Positions 54,075 to 64,000 of a stretch of 64,000 bases of DNA are shown here, in pieces. The DNA is taken from positions 70,225 through 134,224 of the forward strand of contig PDHQ01000004.1 in NCBI GenBank assembly GCA_003339415.1. Direction: 5' to 3'. Source of the stretch: Ophiocordyceps camponoti-saundersi (nom. inval.). Lineage: Eukaryota > Ascomycota > Sordariomycetes > Hypocreales > Ophiocordycipitaceae. A program made the translations under genes and the position numbers. The notes beneath the pieces were generated by a model, which was not told where the DNA came from, ran no database searches, and saw only the letters and a program-made list of their open reading frames with translations. The first letter of the stretch is position 1, and each line of letters starts with the position of its first letter.

Positions 54075-55043
54075 AGATAAGAGGGCTGTGGAGATTTGAA
54101 GTAACTCTTGTTCGTGATACTGTCCATCTTGGTTCCTTGATTCAGATGACCCGAACGACCGGATATCATTCTTCAAAGGTAGCAAGCTCTATTTGGAATA
54201 AGCAATGCAACAGACGCTGCCGTGATCAACCATGGAATCATGGAATAGCTGAAAAGATGTAGTATATGATAGCTTTATAGTCTCAAAGCACCGCCCTCCC
54301 CACTCCGGACTCCTCGTCGGGCAACTATCGAACGACAACTATCAGGATCAAATGCTCCAATGTGTGTATATATCTCCAATCGAACCCGGCCGAGCACACG
54401 GACAAGTCAAACTGGACTGTGGACCCTCGCCCTTCCCGGCCCGGCCGGGCCCACGGAAAGTGGGTGCGCGGGTTACACAGGTGGAAGGAGTCGGGCCGAT
54501 CCTCAACCTTTTTCATCCCTCAGCGATTGATAAGTTCAAAGTCGAAGTAGGGTTTTAAAGAAGGGGTCAAAATCTGAGTTGAATCCTTGCACTTGGGGTT
54601 GAGGAAAGTTGCTGTCAGTAAGTCCCGATATCCAGTAAAGAAGACGGTTCAGTTGACGTTATGATACGGATTATTGTCTTTCCCTGATACCAATTGTTAT
54701 CTGCTCACAGCTTGTTAAGACGCTGTTGCTCAGAGGGTTCGAATCCCCCACCCTGGTTGAAAGCGCTGCCTTTTGTTTGGCAAAACGTAAGAGCAACTCC
54801 TTGTCGGCCGGGAATATGGGAACTGAGGAGTTGCTTGAGCCCAAAGTAAAAATTGCCAACATGAGAGGAAGGGGAGCCTCTATATAATACCTCTTGTCCG
54901 TCTACTACGTGGAGGCGCTGACGGAGCAGACGACCAGTATGGCTGTAAAGTAGGTATATGGTTATCATACCATGTAAATATTATACTACTCCTCTCCCCC
55001 TTCCTCTCTCCCCCTCACACGTCTTCCTCTCAGATCACCCAAG
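54075..55043. other. Convergent intergenic region with a tRNA-like fragment
   Basis: No protein gene is seen. A sequence at about 54712-54765 has a B-box-like GGGTTCGAATCCCCC and resembles the 3' part of a leucine tRNA, but no pairing 5' acceptor strand is found. Confidence 0.45.
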
Positions 55044-56262
55044 CTACGATGTTGGCGGAGCAACAGGGTGCTTCCAGGACTGGTACGCGATCCAGGCTTG
55101 ATAACAACTAACAGCCAGCGAACACAGCCCCAGAAAAACGGCAAAAACGACACCGATCATCGTCGCCATCATCATATAACGCGCGCCGCTCTTGCGCTCC
55201 ATCTGTCTGGCGAGCCAGCCCCGCGGCCTAGGGTATTGCAGCTCCTCGTAAAGCTCTGCCAGCCTGTCTGCCAGCAGCACGAACGAGACATTATCCTCGC
55301 CAGCGCGGCGGATCGAGCTGAACTCGAACTGCTGAATATCGGGATCGAGGGAGAGTTCATCAACGAGCTTTACCAAGAGGCTCTTTGACTTGAGCTCGGA
55401 CAGGGGAATAAAACGGTTTGAAGAGAGTCTAGGATTTCGAGTAGCAGTTGACGAGGCAGAGCTCCTCTTTGCTGGCTTGAGCTCGGATCACTAGATGAGG
55501 GAAAATGACGCACTTTTGAATAGACTGGGAAGCTGTCGATGCCTCCGTGTCCTTTGTGGCCCGTAGTTGTTCCTTTATGAAGCTGGTATGATGGTATATT
55601 TCCACAACCCTCTGTCTTCGGTCCAGTCTCAGGTGGTTTCTGATATCATGGGTAGGGCGAAACGTGATATCCAAGTGCTTCATCAAGTTTACGGCCCGCA
55701 GCTCTGCCAATGAGTCGACAAATCGATTGCTGTCGGCAAAGCTGAAGATTGGATGACTGTGAACTGGAAAAAGATGGCCTAGATACTGGACGAAAGGCAC
55801 ACCGTCTCTCCACTGGACCCTAAAGGTTCCTGTTTCTAGAAGAATAGACGACTGATAGAGAGGAGAGCAGTCAATCATGGTCAGAACCTGGACGGCAATG
55901 GTACTCGCCCTAAGAAGCTCTTCGGATCCGGGCTTCTCTTGGCGGCTGGCGTCAGATATAGCCTGACAGAAGTCGGCTCGCGTGATGCTTGGATTTGACT
56001 TGAGCAGCGTCGCAGCCCTCAGAAGATCATGATGTGTTTCGAAGGCTCGATTGGCCGCCGAGTCACCATCGACATATGTCAAGGTCAGGCCCTCGTAGAA
56101 TTGGAAATAGCGCTGAAGTTTTCTCAGTCGCTGCGAGGGACACGCCCTTGATCTGCAGGCTTCTCCGGTGACGCATGCCGAGCATCGTTCCCAGCCCCAA
56201 AGAGCCTGTCCAAGGTCGGGGAGTAGTGACTCTTGCACGTCTTCAAGACGCAATGAGGCCAT
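55044..56262 (-). CDS. C-terminal transmembrane fungal family protein, split by a one-base frameshift
   Basis: I recall this as a lineage-expanded family of uncharacterised filamentous-fungal proteins. Exon 1 (56262-55514) begins MASLRLEDVQESLLPDLG, has a Cys-rich element (CSACVTGEACRSRAC) and the block FYEGLTLTYVDGDSAANRAF. A 47-nt intron (55467-55513) joins it to KGALPRQLLLEILDSLQTV. The next conserved block (LSELKSKSLLVKLVDELSLD, then YEELQYPRPRGWLARQME, KSGARYMMMA and a transmembrane helix) is in another frame. One base appears to be missing in the CCCC run at 55403-55406; as written, translation would stop at 55370-55372, before the membrane segment. It could be a pseudogene or a sequencing error. 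It is divergent from the protease gene across 469 bp. Confidence 0.72.
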
Positions 56263-56731
56263 GGAAATTCAAAGGTACTTCAGTAGCCAATCTCTACCGC
56301 TTCGATGCCGGATCTCTAAGAGGATATTGGGGAAGCTTGGACGTATATGAACGACGTGGGTAAGAAAATGAGGGTGAGGAGAGTCATGACAACTTACTGT
56401 CTCGTTGCCTAAAAGATACTTGAAAGGTTGTTCGGCCTGGCAAAAGCGTGTAAGATGGCGTTGGGGATGAGCCCCGACTCAGCCCCCATGTATTCGCAGC
56501 CACGGCATCTTCGACACCCTGATTCGTCCAGGGGTGTCTGCAAGTTCAGCTGCGGGGTTCATCGGACATGGGCTGAGTTGTGTGATCTGGAGAGGAGATC
56601 TATCTGCCCTTGATTAAACCTGCCCTCTCCTCCAGATTCTTTCTCCTCTTCTCGATCGACACAGCGACTCCAAGTGCAAGCCAAGAGGCGAACGGAGATA
56701 TCTCAGAGCTGCCTGCTGTCTACTTCAATCA
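56263..56731. promoter_or_regulatory. Shared divergent promoter region of the membrane-protein/protease pair
   Basis: This 469-bp region lies between two start codons facing away from each other. No coding frame or strong repeat is seen; its brevity suggests linked regulation, which is an inference. Confidence 0.4.
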
Positions 56732-58372
56732 ATGAACCGTCTAGTTGAGACTGCCATTGCCCTATTTAGTCCTGCTTCGGCCAGTCCCGATTGCAGTCGC
56801 AAGATGCAAAGTGCCGCGGGGCTGACGGGAACAGCCAAGTCTCCATGGCTGCGAATACCTCAAGTCCTGAGCAACCTACTATTCAACCAAACAGGTGTAA
56901 GCGACGACGGCTCTAGAGACGATTCGATACGAACCAACGATTCCGTACCGGAGGGCAGAAAGATCGAGGAACAGTCTTCGGACGAAACAGATGCTACCCC
57001 CCCGGGGCTCAACGTCGTCGACAAGCCCGTCCCTGACGAGCTGAAAGAAAAGTTTCGCGATGTAAAAGTCTTATACACCAGTCCATTGTTGGAGGCCGTC
57101 TGTCGGAGAAAAGACGGGATTCAGTCCGGGGACATTGCCATGAAACTGCGATACCTGGGGGATAGCGAGGCCACGGCAAAGCTGTGCATTGTCATTCAAT
57201 GTAATAGGCGTGCGGCGAAGAGAGCCAGGGCTTTCTTCGAGCGGGAAGACATTCGCAGCTTTCTGGAGCCCGAGTTCGCCGTCAGAGTCATCGACACACC
57301 TTTGGTTCGCCTACAAGCAGATGCGGACGATATCGTTCAAGTTCTCGGCCGGATAGGAAGTTTGAGCACTTTCTGCGCCTGGCCGATCATCATGGGCAAT
57401 GGGCATGCATCAGCCCGGACCACTTTCGGCGGCATGGTCACGTTGTCGAGGCATTCGAAGACGACATTCTTGGGCCTGACCGCGGGCCACCCATTAACAA
57501 GCCTGCGTCTGTATGCTATGGGACGCCCAGATTGTCTACGTTACGGACTGACAGGTGTTTTTCCCGAAGACGATGATCCATCCAATGACGATGACCCTTC
57601 GGAAGACGATGACCTGCACCCAGGACCGGGTTTCCGCTGTGAGGTGGCAAATCCACAACCACTCTTCATGGGGCCCGTTGGCAAAGTCGCTTACGACTCT
57701 CTCCAATGCCATTCGCATACAGGAAACCATGACTGGGCCTTGATTGAATTTGATAGCCAAGTCAATCTGCCAAACTTAGTACAGGTCTTGGAATCACCAG
57801 ATTCAGTGGCTACCAACGAAGCCCCCTCACGCACAACGGTGGAAATTTTTGCTCCTCAAAAGGCACCTGACCTTGGTCAGAAGAAGGGCGTCTTGATCTT
57901 AACCCGCCACGGTATCGTGGGTGGAAGTGTAGTTTCCAACCACTCTTCCCTCATCATGGCCCCTAGCAGGACGTTTGTCGACGTGTTTGATCTGGTGCCT
58001 GTTCCAGGGTCGAGTATGTTCCTTGAATCGAGCTAGTTGTACATGGTGGTGGCTAACAAGCTATTAGGACTTTACCAGGGTGATTCGGGCTCTTGGGTCG
58101 TAGATGAGAAGACGGGCGAACTTTACGGCCATGTCACAACAATCGACGTCTTTGGCGAGGCATACGTGGTCCCGATTCACAGTACGTTGGACGACATCCG
58201 GTCTCAGCTGCGTATGGATACCGTCACCATTCCAAAGGCAGAAGGCGGGAGAAATACCTACTTAGAAATCGGTCTTTCGAAAGTAACAACACTTTCGAAA
58301 GAAGCAACACGTTCGAAAGGGGAGAGAAACATTATTCAACAGGGCAACCTAGGGAAACCTACGGATGCATAG
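56732..58372 (+). CDS. Trypsin-like serine peptidase domain protein
   Basis: This is a 528-aa protein with a chymotrypsin-fold peptidase domain in its second half. Exon 1 (56732-58013) and exon 2 (58068-58372) are joined by an intron with a GTATGT donor, CTAAC branch point and TTAG acceptor. A candidate triad is visible: His253 in LTAGHP, Asp334 in NHDWALIEFD and Ser434 in YQGDSGSWVVD, the S1 family signature. An acidic insert (FPEDDDPSNDDDPSEDDD) lies between His and Asp. The first ~200 residues are a disordered start and an unassigned domain (VLYTSPLLEAVCRRKDGIQ). No signal peptide is visible, so it is probably intracellular. The gene is divergent from the membrane protein gene. Confidence 0.75.
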
Positions 58373-58686
58373 ATATTTGGCTGAAAAGTCAACTCGACAG
58401 TTTTCACCATCCGCTTATTTAGTTGTCGCTTTGGGAAGATCATGAGGGCTGTAGCAACTGTTTTCCAGACCTTTGCCAGGTACTTTATATCCGTTTAACC
58501 CCTTTTAAGCCCTCCAAACATGCTGAACGGGTTCATCAATAGGCAGCCTGAGTGAATAGGGTTCGTTTGGTTGTGGCAGCGTCGACTGCCAGGACAACGC
58601 CTGCTCACCTCCTTTAGAGATTAATGAAGCTGAGTTATACAAAGTCGATTGAACAATGACAGATGGACCAGTCGGCATCCTCCAAA

Positions 58687-59751
58687 CTATACCTTGCTCA
58701 TGACGCCCGCGATCCATTCCAAAGCCTCGCGGCTCTCCCTCAAACGAAACCTCGCCGCCAAAGGAAAACAGTGCATCTGGCCCTCCCAAATCAACCACTC
58801 GCCCCTTACGCCAGCCTCCCGGCATTTATCGACAAACTTGATCGCCTCCGGAGACAAAACATCCCATGTGCCGATGACGCCGTTGATCTGAATGTTTTTC
58901 CTCTGCGCGAGCTCAACCGGAGCCAAGTTGGGGCAAATGCGAGGATCGTCCGCCGTCCACCCGTCAGTCTCGTTCCCGCCCGCACACCACGCGCTGGCAG
59001 TCGAGTTGACGAAAGGGATGGTCAACATGGGATCGAACCGCGCCACCGTGTCCATGTCAGGGTCATGATGTCTCAAGTCTGTGGAGGGAGATATTGCCAT
59101 GATGGCAGCCGGATAGCTCGCTTCGACGTTCCCTTGTCCATTCTCCGATTCCGCGAGAGCCCAAAGAACGAGACTCAAGGCGATGTTACCACCCGCGCTG
59201 TCACCGGCAATGATGACTCTCTCCTGTGCTTCAGACGACTGCCTCATCAACGTATCATACATCGTCTTGAGCATCGGCATAGACACCGAAGCCGGATTCT
59301 CAGGCGCAAGAGGATACGAAACGAGGCTCAGACAAGTCTGCGGCAAGCGGTCGACAAGAGCCGCAGCGAACACCCAATGATGCGAACTCGCCTCCATCTG
59401 CCAGCCCCCACCAGCAAAGTAATAAACCCGCCTCGTGACGGGCTCATCAGCAGAATCTTTACCGCTCTTCTTCTTCTTCTTCTTCAACACATCGTAAACC
59501 CATATATCTTCCACCTTTCGTTCCTTGACAACGTGACTTCGCGAGACGCTTTTCGGAGCCGTCAGACGCGGAGGGCCTCGAATGGGAGCCTTCTTTGACC
59601 TTTTCGGCTTCGAGAGACGAGGGCGCAGGGTGCGGAAAAAAGTAAGCAAGATGCGCATGAGTAGGGACTTGTCAGTTCGACGTTGGATTTTCATCGTTGC
59701 GCTTTCGATTGCGGCCGAGTCACCTTGTTGATTGGGGGTTTCTGATGTCAT
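58687..59751 (-). CDS. Alpha/beta hydrolase, hormone-sensitive-lipase-like
   Basis: This is an intronless 354-aa alpha/beta-hydrolase fold-3 enzyme, probably an esterase or lipase on unknown small substrates. The oxyanion motif is AGGGW (in YYFAGGGWQMEAS) rather than the usual HGGG. The nucleophile is in IIAGDSAGGNIALSL. The acid is in IGTWDVLSPEAIKF and the histidine in EGQMHCFPL, so the triad is complete. The first ~75 residues are basic and unordered (RPRLSKPKRSKKAP), with a Lys run in KKKKKKSGK near residue 90 interrupting the fold. It converges with the protease gene (314 bp between stop codons). Confidence 0.85.
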   Translation of the reverse strand: MTSETPNQQGDSAAIESATMKIQRRTDKSLLMRILLTFFRTLRPRLSKPKRSKKAPIRGPPRLTAPKSVSRSHVVKERKVEDIWVYDVLKKKKKKSGKDSADEPVTRRVYYFAGGGWQMEASSHHWVFAAALVDRLPQTCLSLVSYPLAPENPASVSMPMLKTMYDTLMRQSSEAQERVIIAGDSAGGNIALSLVLWALAESENGQGNVEASYPAAIMAISPSTDLRHHDPDMDTVARFDPMLTIPFVNSTASAWCAGGNETDGWTADDPRICPNLAPVELAQRKNIQINGVIGTWDVLSPEAIKFVDKCREAGVRGEWLIWEGQMHCFPLAARFRLRESREALEWIAGVMSKV

Positions 59752-60188
59752 TCTCTCCTTTTGCTATGATTTTTTATATTCGTATCGTAGTTTTTCCATC
59801 AGAAATAGCCGCGGCATCAAGGGATTGAGGAGGAGTCGTGAGAGATTTTTATAGCTATCAGCGGACCTCGACTTGACGAGGAGCTAGAGAAAGGGGGTTT
59901 AGGAGGCTCATTAGCGTCTGAACGGTTCAGATTGGATTGCATGCACGTAGACGTCATCGTCGGATGACATGAAGTGTCCCAGACTTGCGCAGTTTCTGTA
60001 CCCTGAGTGTGTAAGAATCTCCGTGAAATTCCCTCTTTCCTTCTTCCCTTCTCATCGAATTGACGGTGTTTCCTGTCTGACATTTCTTCTTCACTTGTCC
60101 ATCATCATCTTCACACTTGAACCTCATTTGCGTCATCGACTCTCAACCCCGTCACGTGACTCCACTTCTTTCACCCAGCATCACGGCA
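59752..60188. other. Intergenic region between hydrolase and tRNA gene
   Basis: This holds the promoter of the hydrolase gene. No other gene is seen. Confidence 0.5.
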
Positions 60189-60286
60189 GGTCTAGTGGTC
60201 TAGTGGTATGATTCTCGCTTAGGGAAAGAAAACCCCCGAGCAAATGTCTCTGCGAGAGGTCCCAGGTTCGAATCCTGGCTAGACCC
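60189..60286 (+). tRNA. tRNA-Pro(AGG) with a 26-nt intron
   Basis: This is a complete tRNA. The acceptor strands GGTCTAG and CTAGACC pair over seven bases. The D arm holds the A box (TAGTGGTATGATT). The anticodon stem CTCGC pairs with GCGAG, and the loop is TTAGGG..T with anticodon AGG. The T arm has the B box GGTTCGAATCC. The intron at 60225-60250 is in the canonical place between positions 37 and 38. A T-run about ten bases downstream (60294 onward) can end Pol III transcription. Confidence 0.93.
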
Positions 60287-61029
60287 AGTCTTACCTTTTT
60301 GCCTTGGCTTTTTCTTGGCTTTGGAATTGATCGATGTTCGTTGACGAAAGAGAGACGTCTTTCTTCATCAGCCTGCGGGGGAGGCGGCGAATAGTGGGGA
60401 CCGAAAACGTGGAAACGTGGGGAGACACTCCGTAAAGCTGACTCATCTGGAAAACGGAGCACCCCACCCTGCCAAATCCTTGTCAACCTCCCCTCAGTAC
60501 GAAGCCCGTGTTAGCATTCCGCCGTGCCCTCCCGTAGTTTTCTTATCTGACTTGGGGTTTCTCCTACCTCCGCGCCGAGGTCTCGCCAACGACCATCGCC
60601 TTTCTCGGCATCATGTTATTAATTGAGCATCATCATGCTGCCATAACAGACACTGCCAAGTGCCCAGAAGCCCTATCCCGCTCTGAGCCTATGCAATAAA
60701 TGCAAATCAATAAACATGTCAATAAACAGTTGATCTACCTACCTAGCTAGGAAGCCAATTCACCGTCGGCTTACCCTCTCCGGATCATAACTTGGCCTCT
60801 GATTTGCCCATCACTGATGAGGGTGGGAGACTGCGTAACTGTACATACATATCCGTACTTCGAACGGTCTGCCCAACCCCGCGGAAGCAGAGTGATGTAC
60901 ATGCCAGGTCCTCTCTCTCGTCCTCGTCATCCACCATCACAGGCATCATCCCATGGCCCAAGGCAGGCCTCCTCCTCCCTCTTCCCACGCCAGCAACTAC
61001 GAAAGGAGACACGAAACCGCATTGACAAG
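60287..61029. other. Intergenic region upstream of the chromodomain gene
   Basis: This includes the tRNA terminator T-run and the chromodomain promoter, with CTACCTACCTAGCTAGG near 60735. An in-frame upstream extension of the chromodomain reading frame exists from 60817 but has no conserved content. Confidence 0.5.
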
Positions 61030-61542
61030 ATGCCCCGACCCGCCTCATCGGTCCGAGGCAATCCTCGTCGCAGACAAAGCCAGCGACCGAAAGCCTCCCC
61101 CACCGCACCCGTATCGCCCGTGTCACCCGTGACGGAAAGCCGTGACGAAGACGACGAGGAAGACGTCAAAGACGTGACCGAGTGCAGCTTCAGGCGCTTC
61201 GTCAACCATCGCTGGGCCGCCAACTCGATCGAGATTCAGGTCGAGTGGGAAGACGGCGACGTGACGTGGGAGCCCGAAGCGAACCTACACGCCGACGCGC
61301 TCGAGTCCCTACTACAGTATTGGTCCGCGCAGGGTGGCCGGCCGAGTAACCCGCTGGCTCCGGACATGTACGACATCTTCGCCATTCGCAAGCACAGCAA
61401 GGACCGCAGGCGTCTGATGGTCGAGTGGGTGGGTTACGATCCCAAGGACGCATCGTGGATCAGACGATCCGTCGTCGAGGACACGGCGCCTCAGCTGGTC
61501 AAAGACTACTGGAAGACGGTGACGGTGAGGGCCATTGTATGA
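61030..61542 (+). CDS. Small double-chromodomain protein
   Basis: This is a 170-aa intronless protein with two chromodomain-like modules, likely a methyl-lysine reader in chromatin. The first, near residues 55-105, reads FRRFVNHRWAANSIEIQVEW, then VTWEPEANLHADALESLLQYW. The second, near residues 118-168, reads YDIFAIRKHSKDRRRLMVEW, then VGYDPKDASWIRRSVVED and APQLVKDYWK, with WIRR where chromodomains have WEP. The N-terminus is basic and disordered, followed by an acidic run (DEDDEEDVKD). An ATG further upstream in the same frame lacks domain content, so 61030 is preferred. It resembles HP1 in size but has no clear chromoshadow dimer interface. Confidence 0.75.
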   Translation: MPRPASSVRGNPRRRQSQRPKASPTAPVSPVSPVTESRDEDDEEDVKDVTECSFRRFVNHRWAANSIEIQVEWEDGDVTWEPEANLHADALESLLQYWSAQGGRPSNPLAPDMYDIFAIRKHSKDRRRLMVEWVGYDPKDASWIRRSVVEDTAPQLVKDYWKTVTVRAIV

Positions 61543-62000
61543 AAGGGCTACCTCTGCAGCATAGGGCGTTTCTAGCGTACATGCACGTATCGTGACTAAA
61601 GAGACACGGCTCGAGGACAACAGTCCGGGCCAAATTTTCGCCCCATTCACTGGTGACTTTCAAGGGTCGGTGCAAAGGGGTTTTAAAGGGCACCGCGAAA
61701 AAAGTGCAACCGTGCTCACCGAAAACTGACTGCTCTTTGTTACTGTTTCAACCGGACGTGCGGACCGTCGGATGAACCGGCTTCGGCCTCGGCACGGCTC
61801 GGAACTAAAGACTCTAGTCTCCCGTCCATAACCCAGCAATCGTCTTTGCAGTGCCTCGGCATCTAATTTGTTAGTGCTGACTGGAGCCGTCAGTTAATGA
61901 CCCTTAGTTGTCTATATCATCCCCTCTTCTTCGTACAACCGTCCTCCTATATTCTCTATCCAGTAACGATTAGCTGCCTCTTTTTCTCAACCGCGCCGTC
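61543..62000. other. Intergenic region upstream of the AtuA-family gene
   Basis: This 458-bp region contains the promoter of the AtuA-like gene; nothing else is recognised. Confidence 0.5.
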
Positions 62001-64000
62001 ATGCCTCCCTTCACCTCCGCTAGGCGGCCCGTCAGGATCGCCAACTGTTCTGGCGCTTCCAGTGAGCCTCTACGAAGCCTGCTCGTCGCGTTGAACTGAC
62101 GCCTTGCCTTGTCCGCAGCCGATCCTGGCGTTCACATGTTTAACCAGGCCACATTGGGGCCCGTCGATGTCATCACCGGTGACTACTTGGCAGGTCTGCT
62201 TCAGAAGTCGCTTGTGCTGCGTTGAGTCTAACCTCTCGAGCAGAGGCGACTGTGGGCGTCGATGCCATGAAGAAAGCTGAACAGACCGGTACCGGTTGGG
62301 TGGCAACTGCACAGGCCGGTATCGAGATGTCGCTCGACGTCGTCAACGAGAAGCGAATCAAGATCGTTGTCAACGGAGGCAGTGTTTTCCCACAAGGACT
62401 GGCTGAAAAGGTTCAAGAGATGGTGCGTAAACAGCTCTCTCTCCACACACCTCGAGGCAAGGGTCCAACTAACCATCTTGGACGCGACAGGTTTCCGAGC
62501 GCAACTTGAACCTTCGCGTTGCCTACGTGGACGGCGACAACCTGATGCCCAAACTCCAAACCCTCATGGGCAAGACTTCAAGCTCGAAGCGACCGCTGAC
62601 GCACCTGGACGGTAACAACAGCCTCGTCAACCTTGCCAACGACACCTATTCCTTCCTCGACGAGCCGGAAAAGATGCCCATACTTGCTGCCAACGCCTAT
62701 CTCGGCTACCGAGCCATCAAGCAGGGCCTCGACCGGGGAGCCGACATCATCATCTGCGGCCGCGTGGCCGATGCGTCGCCCGTCATAGCCGCCGCCGCCT
62801 GGTGGTACGGATGGGCCGAGTCCGACTTTGACCGGCTGGCAGGCGCCCTCGTCGCCGGCCATCTGATTGAGTGCTCGACATACGTCACCGGAGCCAACTT
62901 TGCCGGCGCCTTCAGATATCCTCCCGATACCTTTGTAAACATGGGGTTGCCCATCGCCGAGATCTTGGACAACGGAGATTGCGTCGTGACCAAGCACGAC
63001 GGCACTGGAGGCTTCGTCAGCGTCGATACCGTCAAGTGTCAGTTGCTATATGAACTGCAGGGCAACATCTACCTCAACAGTGACGTCAAAGCCGACATTC
63101 AGAACATCGACATAACCTCTCAGGGGAAAGACAGGGTTCACGTGTCCGGCGTCAAAGGGTTTCCACCGCCGCCAACTACTAAGCTGGCCATCTTTTACCG
63201 CGGCGGCTACCAGCTTGAGATTCTCCTCAACGCCACCGGCTACGGCACTGATCACAAGTGGGCGATTCAGGAGGCTCAGGTCCGGAGCAAGCTGCGGGAA
63301 TGGGGCACATTGGACAAGCTCGACATACTGGAGTTTCAGAGAGTCGGCACGCCACAAGAGAACCCGGAGTCGCAGCTGCAATCGACAACATACATGCGGA
63401 TATACGCCCAAGGCAAGGATGCGAAAATCGTCGGCAGCGTTACCATGGCCTGGATCTTTACCTTCATGACACATTTTGCCGGTAAGTGGCCTTGCCACAG
63501 ATGCCACCCCATGCTTGATGCTGAGCAGACGGCTGATGCCACGTAGGAATGAACGGTTACTTGGAGCATCTCAAAGCCACTCCGACCCCTATCGTGGGCT
63601 ACTTTCCAGCTCTAGTATCGCAGACGAAAATACAAGAAGCCGTCACAATCCTCAACGCCAACTCTCCAACTCCGGTCCGGATCGAGGTGGGACCGCCCAA
63701 GGTGACGCAAGAACTAGCAGCTCGTGAGAACTACGAGACGGCCAATCCCCAATCCCTAGACTCGTTCGGGCCAAAGACGATGCGACCCATCGGCGACGTC
63801 GTCCTAGCCCGTTCAGGAGATAAAGGAGGCAACATCAACCTGGGGCTATTCGTCCACACGGCTAACCAATACGACTGGCTGCGGTCCTTTATGACAAGGG
63901 ACAAGCTCAAGGCGATGATGGGCAAGGACTGGAGTGACGACTACTACATTGAGCGGGTGGAAATGCCGCGCATCCTTGCCGTGCACTTTGTCGTCTACGG
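62001..64000 (+). CDS. AtuA/DUF1446-family protein, cut by the window end
   Basis: This is a protein with the N-terminal AtuA (DUF1446) domain and a C-terminal ferredoxin-like domain, a family named for acyclic terpene utilisation in Pseudomonas. The fungal substrate is unknown. Exons are 62001-62061, 62119-62193, 62244-62422, 62491-63481 and 63547 onward. Landmarks are VRIANCSGAS, GPVDVITGDYLAEA, KRIKIVVNGGSVFPQGLAEK, GADIIICGRVADASP, HLIECSTYVTGANFAGAF, then YEL-QG and KGFPPPPTTKLAIFYRGGYQ. After the last intron come GMNGYLEHLKATPTP and PIGDVVLARSGDKGGNINLG, the signature of the C-terminal domain. The reading frame is still open at base 64000, so the stop is outside the window. Confidence 0.88.

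Noticed and set aside
1..64000. CRISPR arrays, bacterial operons or insertion sequences
   Set aside because: The window is eukaryotic with spliceosomal introns; the repeats seen are microsatellites and homopolymers, with no spaced direct repeats or transposase.

Overview
This window is nuclear DNA of a filamentous ascomycete. Genes carry short (about 47-100 nt) GT..AG introns with CTAAC/CTGAC-like branch points, the ribosomal protein and photolyase sequences are typical of Pezizomycotina, and genes are spaced 0.2-5 kb apart on both strands. The protein set and intergenic DNA rich in CT, poly-C and TACCTA/GGTAGGTA motifs fit Sordariomycetes, perhaps Hypocreales; this assignment is an inference. 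I resolved 25 protein-coding genes, most with exon boundaries checked by reading frame, and one intron-containing tRNA.

Layout. 1-6 kb: a housekeeping block of PP5-type phosphatase, RNase P/MRP subunit Pop8, elongation factor Spt4, KIN17 and splicing factor Yju2, alternating in convergent and divergent pairs. 6-9.3 kb: a small conserved protein and a simple-sequence region with an 87-C tract. 9.3-14.6 kb: a protein kinase, a GPI-anchored BIM1/X325-like copper protein and a NUDT19-like Nudix hydrolase. 14.8-22.8 kb: a DNA-repair neighbourhood (SLX4, CPD photolyase, NEJ1/XLF) interrupted only by RPS21. 22.8-27.8 kb: a 5-kb convergent gap with no convincing gene. 27.8-34.2 kb: a forkhead transcription factor with a 3-kb upstream region, then Cactin with two micro-exons. 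34.2-39.6 kb: a gene-poor stretch with one DUF4360 secreted protein and a zinc-finger-like relic. 39.6-51.4 kb: RPL23, a large disordered nuclear protein, Mtc1 and an orphan gene. 53-64 kb: a more accessory stretch with a secreted beta-propeller protein, a divergent pair (a frameshifted membrane protein and a trypsin-like protease), an alpha/beta hydrolase, tRNA-Pro, a double-chromodomain protein and the 5' part of an AtuA-family gene cut by the window end.

Shared themes. Transcription and RNA processing (Spt4, Yju2, Cactin, Pop8) and genome maintenance (SLX4, photolyase, NEJ1, KIN17, Mtc1) dominate. The most unusual locus is the divergent membrane-protein/protease pair at 55.0-58.4 kb. It resembles, in layout only, fungal two-gene allorecognition or cell-death modules, and one partner is broken by a single-base frameshift.
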